12,468 bases of DNA from an uncultured Sulfurovum sp. Lineage in GTDB: Bacteria; Campylobacterota; Campylobacteria; Campylobacterales; Sulfurovaceae. The first letter of the stretch is position 1, and each line of letters starts with the position of its first letter. The translations under genes and the position numbers were made by a program. The DNA is taken from contig CACVAR010000395.1 in the NCBI GenBank assembly GCA_902727905.1, positions 1 to 12,468 of the forward strand. The letters are read 5' to 3'. Positions 1 to 6,594 of this stretch are shown piece by piece. The notes under the pieces are model-generated. The model searched no databases. It was not told where the DNA came from and saw nothing but the letters and a program-made list of their open reading frames with translations.

Positions 1-151
1 ACCTCTACAGCTTTTAATATGTGATTAACAACTAAAGATATCAACTGGCTTTACTGATGTAGTCATATAGGTTTAATATATCCAATCTTACACCTATTGC
101 TATAAGGAGAAAAATGTTGTTTTATCTCTAGTCATAAACTGTGATTGTTAC

Positions 152-178
152 AAGATTTGAAGTTAGTACTTCAATCTT
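152..178. repeat. Imperfect inverted repeat in the operon leader
   Basis: The left arm AAGATTTGAAGT (152-163) and right arm ACTTCAATCTT (168-178) pair around a TAGT loop with a single bulged T; the core TTGAAGT/ACTTCAA (157-163 / 168-174) is perfect. It could be a terminator of an upstream gene, since T-rich sequence follows only from 191. It could also be an operator for a metal regulator such as Zur or Fur. I cannot match it to a known box. Confidence 0.45.
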
Positions 179-180
179 AC

Positions 181-219
181 AAGAGTAATATATTTCTTTT
201 TAGAAGTACATTTACTCTT
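181..219. repeat. 8-base inverted repeat spanning the probable promoter
   Basis: AAGAGTAA (181-188) and TTACTCTT (212-219) are exact reverse complements separated by 23 bases. A TAATAT -10-like hexamer (186-191) lies at its left arm. The placement, 23 bases before the first start codon of the metal operon, fits an operator or a 5' UTR stem, but chance is not excluded in such AT-rich DNA. Confidence 0.3.
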
Positions 220-242
220 AATTTATTATACGAGGATAAAGT

Positions 243-1682
243 ATGAAAAAAATACTACTATTATCTGTAGCAACTGCTTCACTATTGGTGGGGAGTTCTA
301 TAGAAGAATTACAAGCACAACTAACAAAACAACAAGAGACTATTAACTTATTACAAACAAAACTAGAACAATTGGTTGAAGCTAAAGCGTCTGAAAATGC
401 TAGTACAGCAAAAACCATTAAAAAAGAAGCAACTAAAAAAGAAGTACTTCAAGATAAAATGCGAGATATCCGAAAACCTCTAAGAAAGAAAAAAGCTTCT
501 TCAAGTTTTGCGCAACAAGCGTTTATGCCTGATATCTCTCTTATTGGTGACCTTTCGTATGTAGACAGAAAGAATGACACTACCCATACAAATATGCCAG
601 GACTAACTCATGCAGAACACGGTGATGATGATGGACATAGTCACAATGCACTCAATGGTGATGATGGATTCAACCTTAACTATGCAGAGCTTGTACTCCA
701 GTCAACAGTTGACCCTTATGTCGATATGACAGCTGTATTTCACTTAACAGACAGTGATTTTGAAATAGAAGAACTCTATGCTAACTCACGTGGACTTCCT
801 AATGGTTTAGGACTAAAAGTAGGTAAATTCTTTTCAAATTTTGGACGACTAAATGCACAACATCACCATGTTTGGAACTTTGCTGATCAACCACTTGTTA
901 ACAATGCCTTCTTAGGAGAACATGGTCTAAATGAAAAAGGACTGGCACTAAACTGGTTAGCACCAACACCTTTTTACTTGGACTTAGGAGTAGAGGTACT
1001 GAAAGGTTCTAACGAATACAGTTTTGGTGACGCAGCCATTACCCTTACCGAAGATGTGGGTGTAGCAAAAGTTTCTGCTCCTAATCTAAAAGTAGCTTAT
1101 GCAAAAGTAGGAGCAGATGTTGGTGATGTAGCTGTACTCGGAGGTCTTAGTTATGCTGATGGTGATGCACGTCTAAACCACTTAACTGATGAAGAAGACC
1201 CACATGCATTTGCAGGAAGTTCTAAAATATATGGTGCTGACTTAACACTCAAAAAACCATTAGGTGCATACTCTGACCTTACTTGGACAACAGAATACAT
1301 GAAACGTGAACTAGATGGAACACAATACGCTCCCAATACAGCTAAAGATGCATGGGCTTCACAAGTGGCGCTAAGTAAAGAACAATCAGGATATTACTCT
1401 TCTCTCATCTACAAAATGGACAAGGACTGGAGAATGGGTCTACGTTATGATGACATCCTAAGTAATGATGTTGTAGCCAATGGAACTAACAAAAACCTTT
1501 CTGATGACATGAATCGATACTCAGCAATGGTAGAATACAACTTCTCTGAATTTAATCGTTTACGTTTACAGTATAATAAGGACAATTCTAAGTTTAATGA
1601 AGATGGAGCGAAAATTAAAAATGATGAAATCATGCTTCAACTTAACATGGCAATTGGTAGTCATGGTGCGCACTCATTCTAG
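243..1682 (+). CDS. His-rich outer-membrane beta-barrel (porin-like) protein of a metal-uptake operon
   Basis: This 479-residue protein has an N-terminal signal peptide (about 1-18) and a coiled coil rich in Gln/Leu/Glu (about 20-48), followed by a Lys-rich linker (58-84). The rest, from about 93, shows alternating hydrophobic strands and ends in Phe479, the C-terminal aromatic typical of outer-membrane barrels. A His/Asp-rich loop at 115-134 (His115, 123, 126, 132, 134) and the triplet His207-209 look like metal-binding sites; two further His lie in the last six residues. The start is supported by GAGGAT at 232-237, five bases before ATG. It is the first gene of an operon with znuA- and znuB-like genes, 16 bases upstream of the former. 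I infer a channel or receptor that brings Zn2+ (or a similar ion) across the outer membrane; metal identity is not shown. A general porin is the alternative. Confidence 0.75.
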   Translation: MKKILLLSVATASLLVGSSIEELQAQLTKQQETINLLQTKLEQLVEAKASENASTAKTIKKEATKKEVLQDKMRDIRKPLRKKKASSSFAQQAFMPDISLIGDLSYVDRKNDTTHTNMPGLTHAEHGDDDGHSHNALNGDDGFNLNYAELVLQSTVDPYVDMTAVFHLTDSDFEIEELYANSRGLPNGLGLKVGKFFSNFGRLNAQHHHVWNFADQPLVNNAFLGEHGLNEKGLALNWLAPTPFYLDLGVEVLKGSNEYSFGDAAITLTEDVGVAKVSAPNLKVAYAKVGADVGDVAVLGGLSYADGDARLNHLTDEEDPHAFAGSSKIYGADLTLKKPLGAYSDLTWTTEYMKRELDGTQYAPNTAKDAWASQVALSKEQSGYYSSLIYKMDKDWRMGLRYDDILSNDVVANGTNKNLSDDMNRYSAMVEYNFSEFNRLRLQYNKDNSKFNEDGAKIKNDEIMLQLNMAIGSHGAHSF

Positions 1683-1698
1683 TGTATAAAGGAATACA

Positions 1699-2580
1699 AT
1701 GAAATTATTATTAATTATTGCAACCTTATTTACCTTTAGTTTTGCCAAAATAGATATTGCTGTAACGTATACCTATATTGAAGATATCGGTAAAAAAATT
1801 GGAGGAGACTTGGTAAGCATTAATACCTTGTCTAAGCCAAAAGAAGACCCACATTTTGTGATGGCACGTCCATCACTCATTGCTAAACTTCGAAACGTAG
1901 ACCTACTTATACTTAACGGTGGTCAAATAGAAATAGGCTGGTTACCTCCTCTAATTAAACGTTCTAACAATGCCAAAGTATTTGATGGAGCCAGTGGATT
2001 TTTAGATCTTTCTCAGTCTATTGACATGATGGATGCACATGAGGAAGTAAGCCGTTCTCATGGTGATGTCCATCCCGATGGGAATCCACACTTTATTTTA
2101 GACCCTTACAATGTCCCTATTGTGGCAAAAGCCATTCATGACAAACTTGCAGCATTGGATGCTAAAAATGAAGCGATTTACACAAAAAACTATGAAACAT
2201 TCATAAAAGGCTGGAATGAAAAACTAGTTGAATGGGACAAAAAAATGAAACCTTTTGAAGGTAAAAAAGTCATTCAGTATCACAAAAGTTTTGACTACTT
2301 TTTAAAGCGTTATAAAATGGAACTACTCGACACCATTGAACCCATTCCTGGAATCTCCCCTACTTCAAAACATATTATGGGACTCATTAAGACAATCAAA
2401 AATGAGAAGTCACCATTACTCATCATGCATGATGTTTACCATAACCGTAAAGCAGCACAACTTATCTCTGCTAAGACAAACTTGAAGATTATTGATGTTC
2501 CTCATGACGTAGATGCTCTGCAGGATGCTAACAATATTGAAAACCTTTACAACACAATCATTGATGGACTATTAAAATGA
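1699..2580 (+). CDS. znuA: Periplasmic metal-binding protein of an ABC transporter (ZnuA-like, cluster A-1)
   Basis: This 293-residue protein has a signal peptide (about 1-16, ending SFA) and the layout of cluster A-1 solute-binding proteins for Zn2+ or Mn2+. The expected ligands are visible: His52 in DPHF, His131 in NPHF followed by LDP, His195 in YHKSF, and an acidic region near Asp270-Asp272 (PHDVD). Between the first two ligands a short His-containing loop (His114, 121, 125) resembles the His-rich loop of zinc-specific ZnuA, which favours Zn2+ over Mn2+. Length is typical for the family. AAGGA lies just ahead of the ATG. The stop codon overlaps the permease start (ATGA), so the two are probably translationally coupled. 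The protein would hand periplasmic metal, delivered by the upstream barrel protein, to the permease. Family is certain, metal is inferred. Confidence 0.88.
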   Translation: MKLLLIIATLFTFSFAKIDIAVTYTYIEDIGKKIGGDLVSINTLSKPKEDPHFVMARPSLIAKLRNVDLLILNGGQIEIGWLPPLIKRSNNAKVFDGASGFLDLSQSIDMMDAHEEVSRSHGDVHPDGNPHFILDPYNVPIVAKAIHDKLAALDAKNEAIYTKNYETFIKGWNEKLVEWDKKMKPFEGKKVIQYHKSFDYFLKRYKMELLDTIEPIPGISPTSKHIMGLIKTIKNEKSPLLIMHDVYHNRKAAQLISAKTNLKIIDVPHDVDALQDANNIENLYNTIIDGLLK

Positions 2581-3314
2581 TAGAAATACTTGGACCTGCC
2601 ATTTTACTCGCTTTTGTACTTGCAGGTATCCACTCTCTTTTCGGACTAGAAGTAGTTCGTCGAGGGGTAATATTTTCAGATTTAGCTGTAGGACAATGGG
2701 CAGGTTTAGGTATGGCTCTAAGCATCTCTTTTTTTGACAATGAGTACAAATACTTGCTTTCATTAGCGTTTGCACTTATCTCAGGATTATTAATATCCTT
2801 TGCATTAAGCCGTGTCAAAAACAGAGAAGCTTTCATAGGACTACTCTATGCCTTTGGCTCAGGTGCTGTCATGATCGCCTTAACCCACAGTGCAGAAGGT
2901 ATGGAAGCATTTAGAAACCTCATCTCTTCTGACATTCTTTTTACCATGCCAGAAACCATTTATAAAAGTGCTTTGCTCTACATTATTATTGCTGCACTTC
3001 TTTGGAAGGTGTACCCCAAACTAACTGGTCTATACAAAGACATGCTATTCTTCGCACTTTTTGCTGTAACCGTTACCAGTTCAGTCTCCTTAGCAGGGGT
3101 CTTGACGGTCTTTGTTTTTTTAATTGCACCCCCATTTATAGCCCTTAGCTTTGGAAAAGAGAGTCTACTTTTTGCATGGATGTTTGGTTTTCTATTTGCC
3201 ATAGTATCCATCATTATCTCTTACTATTTTGACTTGCCAACAGGCTATACCATCGTGACTTTTGGAAGCTTTTTTGCCTTAGTAACAGGAGTGTTAGCCA
3301 GTCACAAAAATTAA
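2577..3314 (+). CDS. znuB: Metal ABC transporter permease (ZnuB-like, ABC-3 family)
   Basis: This 245-residue, very hydrophobic protein has about seven or eight membrane helices and the features of the ABC-3 permease family. An early conserved stretch, VVRRGVIFSDLAVGQWAGLG (26-45), resembles the family subgroup with a DLA..Q..ALG signature rather than the E. coli ZnuB-like version with His in that place. A late DLPTGYTIV segment (about 219-227) also fits the family. It is slightly shorter than E. coli ZnuB. Its ATG overlaps the znuA stop by four bases. It would form the inner-membrane channel for metal delivered by the ZnuA-like protein. No ATPase (ZnuC) gene follows or precedes it here, so the energising subunit must be encoded elsewhere or just left of the window. 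Confidence 0.87.
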   Translation: MIEILGPAILLAFVLAGIHSLFGLEVVRRGVIFSDLAVGQWAGLGMALSISFFDNEYKYLLSLAFALISGLLISFALSRVKNREAFIGLLYAFGSGAVMIALTHSAEGMEAFRNLISSDILFTMPETIYKSALLYIIIAALLWKVYPKLTGLYKDMLFFALFAVTVTSSVSLAGVLTVFVFLIAPPFIALSFGKESLLFAWMFGFLFAIVSIIISYYFDLPTGYTIVTFGSFFALVTGVLASHKN

Positions 3315-3317
3315 AAT

Positions 3318-3347
3318 ATTAAAAAGTAACTATCAACACTTTTTAAT
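3318..3347 (+). terminator. AT-rich hairpin after the permease gene, possible weak terminator
   Basis: ATTAAAAAGT (3318-3327) and ACTTTTTAAT (3338-3347) are exact reverse complements around a 10-base loop, starting four bases after the znuB stop. The 3' arm supplies a U-run, but the stem has only one G-C pair, so it would be a weak terminator at best. Confidence 0.35.
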
Positions 3348-3368
3348 TGAAAATAAGTTAGCATTGAA

Positions 3369-3402
3369 TAGACTTCTTTCAGAATTTAATGAAAGAAGTC
3401 TA
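3369..3402. repeat. Perfect 13-base inverted repeat (hairpin)
   Basis: TAGACTTCTTTCA (3369-3381) and TGAAAGAAGTCTA (3390-3402) are exact reverse complements with an 8-base loop. No T-run follows on either strand, so it is not a canonical intrinsic terminator. It ends 32 bases before the start codon of the SPOR-domain gene. It may close the metal operon, sit in the 5' UTR of the next gene, or be a regulator site. Confidence 0.6.
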
Positions 3403-3434
3403 CTATTACGAAATTATTAAAAAAGGAATTTCTA

Positions 3435-4424
3435 ATGAAAAAGCTACTTATTCTACTACTTCTAAGCTATACTTTCTCTTCTTCTCTTTTGGCTAAAAGT
3501 ATTGCTCAAACTGTCCCACCTGCTTTAAAACAAAAACTTTGTAATCAACTGGCAAACAATGCAAATCGTTGTGACAATGGTTCAACGCTAAGCTACCATA
3601 CCCACCATAATCTTAACAATGGTAACCTCCTACTCTTTGTCTACTTAAATGACCATACCCCCAAAATGTACAATAGACCAGATGCTGTAACCCCTGTTAT
3701 TGTAGATAAATTGGGTCGCTGGATTTCTACGGTTGGTGCAAACATTATTGGGGAAGACATAGAGTCCATACACCAAGACCCTCATGGAAACATTTGGGTG
3801 CGTACACAATGGAAAATAGAAGGGGTCTACCCTGCTTACTACCACAGTAAAAATGGTCTTAGTTGGAAACAAACGGTACTGCCTGAAAATCGTAATATAG
3901 ATTGTTGTTTTGAATATGTAAACAAACCCATCTTTCTTTTTGACAGCATTACCCTTACGTTTAAAAACACAGAAGGTACCAATGTTAAGTCATGGACTAC
4001 TGACTATGAAAGTGCCATGAGTAACAATCCTTTTTGGCAACCAGTCAGTAAAGTGCCAAGTAGTAGTATTGACAGCTTACCTAACCCAAGTTGGAAAAGC
4101 AGTAAAACAAAAAGTAAAATCACTTTTTTAAACATTTATTCAAACAAAAGTATTTTCTTACCACTTAAATATGAGAGCAATAAAAAAGTCTATAGAATTC
4201 AAGTAGGTGCTTATGCCCAAAAAAGTTCTGCTCAGAAAGTACAAAAAAGCCTAAGTAACATTCCGTACTTTAGTCAAATTGTAAAAGGTAAAAAATACAA
4301 CAAACTTCTTATAGGTGAATTTACCACCCTTAAAAAGGCAAAAGCTGTGTTAACAAAGTTAAAAAAAGAACATCCAAAAAACAAAGCCATCCAAAAAGCA
4401 TTTGTCTTAAAGTCTAAATCATAA
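3435..4424 (+). CDS. Secreted SPOR-domain protein with an unassigned N-terminal region
   Basis: This 329-residue protein begins with a clear signal peptide (1-20, SSLLA cleavage context) and ends with a SPOR domain (about 251-326). The SPOR domain shows YRIQVGAY, a helix KSSAQKVQKSL, then the second half LLIGEFTTLKKAKAVLTKLK. SPOR domains bind denuded septal peptidoglycan, so the protein probably acts in the periplasm at the cell wall. The region 30-200 is not recognised; IHQDPHGNIWV (112-122) followed by GLSWKQT resembles one blade of a beta-propeller, and four Cys (36, 46, 157, 158) could form disulfides. A Ser/Lys-rich linker (205-225) joins the halves. AAGGA at 3423-3427 precedes the ATG. 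It stands alone on the strand after a hairpin, so it is probably a separate transcription unit. Confidence 0.75.
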   Translation: MKKLLILLLLSYTFSSSLLAKSIAQTVPPALKQKLCNQLANNANRCDNGSTLSYHTHHNLNNGNLLLFVYLNDHTPKMYNRPDAVTPVIVDKLGRWISTVGANIIGEDIESIHQDPHGNIWVRTQWKIEGVYPAYYHSKNGLSWKQTVLPENRNIDCCFEYVNKPIFLFDSITLTFKNTEGTNVKSWTTDYESAMSNNPFWQPVSKVPSSSIDSLPNPSWKSSKTKSKITFLNIYSNKSIFLPLKYESNKKVYRIQVGAYAQKSSAQKVQKSLSNIPYFSQIVKGKKYNKLLIGEFTTLKKAKAVLTKLKKEHPKNKAIQKAFVLKSKS

Positions 4425-4436
4425 TAAATGGAATGA

Positions 4437-4447
4437 ATTGATATAAT
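4437..4447 (+). promoter_or_regulatory. Extended -10 promoter of the helicase gene
   Basis: TGATATAAT (4439-4447) is a perfect extended -10 (TGn plus TATAAT). Transcription would begin near 4453, leaving about 22 bases of leader before the GTG start at 4476 and accommodating AGGG at 4466-4469. A good -35 is not evident, as is common for extended -10 promoters and for AT-rich Campylobacterota. Confidence 0.5.
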
Positions 4448-4475
4448 GCCACAACTTTTAATATTAGGGTAGCAT

Positions 4476-5798
4476 GTGAGTGATGTCGATTTAGTCTTAC
4501 ACCATCTCAAAGAGAACAATGTTTTTTTAACAGGTGGTGCTGGTGTAGGAAAGAGCTATACTACCACAGAGATTATCCGTCTCTACCGAAGCCAAACAGA
4601 CGAACAAGTTGTGGCACTGGGTTCCACAGGTGTCTCTGCTGTAAACATTGGTGGCTTTACCATTCACAGTTTTTTTGTTTTTGGGATCTCCAACAACTTT
4701 GAAGAACTCGACCAAAATGACAAACGCTCACGCTCAAGACTCTCAGAACTCAAAAAAATCCTCAAAGCCACGGATCTCATCATCATCGATGAGATTTCCA
4801 TGGTCTCTTCCAACATGATGGAGATGATAAGCTACCGTTTAAGCTCCATGGGCTACTTAGGAAAACTCCTTTTTGTGGGCGACTTCTTTCAGCTTCCTCC
4901 TATACAAAAGTTTGGACAAAACAACAACGACCTTTTTGGTGAAAAACTCTATGCTTTTGAGTCTAACGCTTGGAAAAGTTTTGCCCCCATTGTCATTGAA
5001 CTCACCGAAATGAAACGTACCAGCGATGCAGAATTTACCCACATACTGCACAAAGTACGTGTGGGACAATGCGACCAAGAAGTCATGAACTACATGATGC
5101 GACTTGCCAACAGCCACATAGCAGATGAAAACCCCACCCTACTCTTTGGACGTAATGCCGAAGTAAACAGTACCAACAAAAACCGACTCGCAGCCATCGA
5201 AGCTGAGGAGCATCTTCTTTTTGCCACCTTTGAAGAGCATCAAGGAAGAGTGCATGAAAAACGTTTAGCCTCTTGGAAAAACATGCTTCCGATTGAAGAG
5301 CAACTCACTTTAAAAGTTGGGGTTCCTGTTCTATTTACCATTAACAAATGGGGAAAGTACGCCAACGGTGAACGAGGCATTGTACATAAAATCGAAGAAG
5401 ATTACATCATTGTCGAAAAAGAAGAAATTTTTGTTCGTGTGGAACGTCATGACTTTGACTTGCTAGAGATGAAAAGTGATGACAAGGGAAAAGTAGAATC
5501 CATCAAAGTAGCTACCCTCTCACAGTTTCCCCTCAAACTCGCCTATGCTGTCACCATTCACAAAAGCCAAGGAATGAGCATCGACAACCTCATCTGTAAC
5601 GTCGACAACATTTTTGCTCCAAGTCAATTTTACGTGGCTATCTCCAGAGCCATCAACCCTCAAAACCTACGCTTAGACTTTAACAGAGGTAACTTAGTGG
5701 GTTACTTACACAACATGATAAAAGTAGACATGCGTGTGGTTGAGTACTATACGCAATTGGGTCAGAGTTATGTGACTAATGAAGAGTTACCTTTTTAA
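4476..5798 (+). CDS. PIF1-family superfamily 1 DNA helicase
   Basis: This 440-residue protein carries a full set of SF1B helicase motifs of PIF1 type. These are Walker A GGAGVGKSY (20-28), motif Ia GSTGVSAVNIGGFTIHSF (49-66), Walker B/motif II IIIDEISMV (102-110), motif III GDFFQLPP (135-142), motif IV-region ELTEMKRT (175-182), NGERGIV (297-303), motif V YAVTIHKSQGMSID (357-370) and motif VI FYVAISRA (385-392). It should be a 5'-to-3' ATP-driven helicase, acting on structured DNA such as G-quadruplexes, forks or recombination intermediates. The GTG start is forced: an in-frame TAG lies at 4470-4472, and AGGG sits six bases upstream of the GTG. No extra N- or C-terminal domain is visible. The gene is visibly less AT-rich than the cassette to its right and reads as core genome. 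RecD2 is the main alternative name, but the DEISM and TIHSF signatures favour PIF1. Confidence 0.88.
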   Translation: MSDVDLVLHHLKENNVFLTGGAGVGKSYTTTEIIRLYRSQTDEQVVALGSTGVSAVNIGGFTIHSFFVFGISNNFEELDQNDKRSRSRLSELKKILKATDLIIIDEISMVSSNMMEMISYRLSSMGYLGKLLFVGDFFQLPPIQKFGQNNNDLFGEKLYAFESNAWKSFAPIVIELTEMKRTSDAEFTHILHKVRVGQCDQEVMNYMMRLANSHIADENPTLLFGRNAEVNSTNKNRLAAIEAEEHLLFATFEEHQGRVHEKRLASWKNMLPIEEQLTLKVGVPVLFTINKWGKYANGERGIVHKIEEDYIIVEKEEIFVRVERHDFDLLEMKSDDKGKVESIKVATLSQFPLKLAYAVTIHKSQGMSIDNLICNVDNIFAPSQFYVAISRAINPQNLRLDFNRGNLVGYLHNMIKVDMRVVEYYTQLGQSYVTNEELPF

Positions 5799-5880
5799 GC
5801 CAAACAACTAAGTCAAAATCTTTTAGAGAAAGAAAGCCTAAAAGTACTACAATAGTGTATCTTAGTATAAAGGATTTAAC

Positions 5881-6126
5881 ATGTTTACCCTTGAAACCCT
5901 TATAGCGTTCCTTGGCTGGTCGACCCTCATCAACTTTACTTTTTTACTTATGACGACTTTAGCCATTATGTTCTTACGTGAACCCATCATCAAAATACAT
6001 ACTGAACTTTTCAATCTGAATAAAGAAGATTTAGGTAGAGCCTATTTTAATTATATTGCACTTTATAAGATTTTGATTATTGTGTTTAATTTGGTGCCTT
6101 ATGTTGCTTTAAAAATATTGAGTTAA
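5881..6126 (+). CDS. Small two-helix membrane protein (DUF6868-like)
   Basis: This 81-residue protein has two hydrophobic segments (about 6-32 and 59-78) flanking a polar stretch, HTELFNLNKEDLGRAYFNY (40-58). That pattern (LFNL..EDL.RAYFNYIA.YK, ending NLVPY.ALKI) matches what I recall of the DUF6868 family of short inner-membrane proteins, whose role is unknown. AAGGA at 5869-5873 lies seven bases before the ATG. It follows the helicase gene by 82 bases, with a possible TACAAT -10 at 5848-5853, so it may have its own promoter. It converges on the minus-strand cassette, leaving only 18 bases between stops. Good coding character despite its small size. Confidence 0.72.
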   Translation: MFTLETLIAFLGWSTLINFTFLLMTTLAIMFLREPIIKIHTELFNLNKEDLGRAYFNYIALYKILIIVFNLVPYVALKILS

Positions 6127-6144
6127 GATTCTTAAGAAGTATTG

Positions 6145-6594
6145 CTAACCAAACATAGCCATCAAAAAAAGAAAACTATACAAAACTCCAATAACAATCG
6201 GTAAATATTTTTCTATTTGTGTAAAGCGAGGATAAGCTTTAGATGTATCTTCGCCTTTTCTAAACTCCCACTCTTTATCGAAACAAGGATAAGCTAACTC
6301 TTTTTCCATTTCATGTATTACTTTGAACTTAGCAGAGTTAAGTAGCCGAAATGACTCAATGTTCATATACCAAATTACACTCAGCACCATCCCAAGAACC
6401 GATATAAGTATCAAAATGCTATAACCATTAAAATAACCTGCCATCTCTTTTGTCTTTAGAAAACCTGCAATAGTAAAAAGCCCTAAAAGTATGGTCAAAT
6501 AAAACTTATTGGTTGCTAATCTTCTTGCTGTGATGTCATCAGCTGTTTTTACAAAGACTTTATATTGTTCTAGGAGTATTTCTTCTTTATTCAT
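6145..6594 (-). CDS. Membrane protein resembling the RipA / 8xMP family, partner of the TIR-NB-ARC protein
   Basis: This 149-residue protein has membrane helices at about 31-48, 57-78 and 130-148. The polar parts carry YKVFVKTADDITARR (11-25), SFRLLNSAKFKVIHEMEKEL (81-100), an EWEF motif (108-111) and YPRFTQIEKYLP (121-132). This order matches what I recall of the RipA-family 'octameric membrane protein' (8xMP) group, often found as an accessory near bacterial immune genes; I could not verify this by search. Its ATG lies inside the end of the upstream gene (ATGAATAA, 8-base overlap), so the two are co-transcribed and probably translationally coupled. I infer that it works with the TIR-NB-ARC protein, as a membrane-perturbing effector, an anchor, or a modulator. 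It ends 18 bases from the convergent DUF6868-like gene, with no strong terminator seen. Confidence 0.7.
   Translation of the reverse strand: MNKEEILLEQYKVFVKTADDITARRLATNKFYLTILLGLFTIAGFLKTKEMAGYFNGYSILILISVLGMVLSVIWYMNIESFRLLNSAKFKVIHEMEKELAYPCFDKEWEFRKGEDTSKAYPRFTQIEKYLPIVIGVLYSFLFLMAMFG

Larger units (their letters stand above)
1..242. other. Gene-free leader upstream of the metal-uptake operon
   Basis: No reading frame of useful length crosses this stretch; all plus frames hit stops within about 30 bases of the left edge, so at most a few C-terminal codons of an upstream gene could lie here. It holds two dyads (listed separately) and a ribosome-site-like AAGGAG at 104-109, followed by a five-codon ATG frame at 114-131 that I do not regard as a gene. 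The promoter of the downstream operon should be in this interval, but no convincing -35/-10 pair stands out. Confidence 0.6.

Noticed and set aside
114..131. Five-codon ATG frame preceded by a good AAGGAG
   Set aside because: Too short to support as a gene; could be a leader peptide or gene relic but has no regulatory features such as repeated codons.
2558..2836. Minus-strand open frames over the znuA/znuB junction
   Set aside because: Shadows of the permease gene, which has clear family motifs on the plus strand.
4476..5798. PIF1 helicase as a member of the defence cassette
   Set aside because: It is on the other strand, has its own promoter, is separated by the DUF6868-like gene and is less AT-rich; it reads as core genome.
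6129..6138. Palindrome TTCTTAAGAA between the convergent stops
   Set aside because: A ten-base A/T-rich palindrome with no loop and no T-run is not a credible terminator or site.
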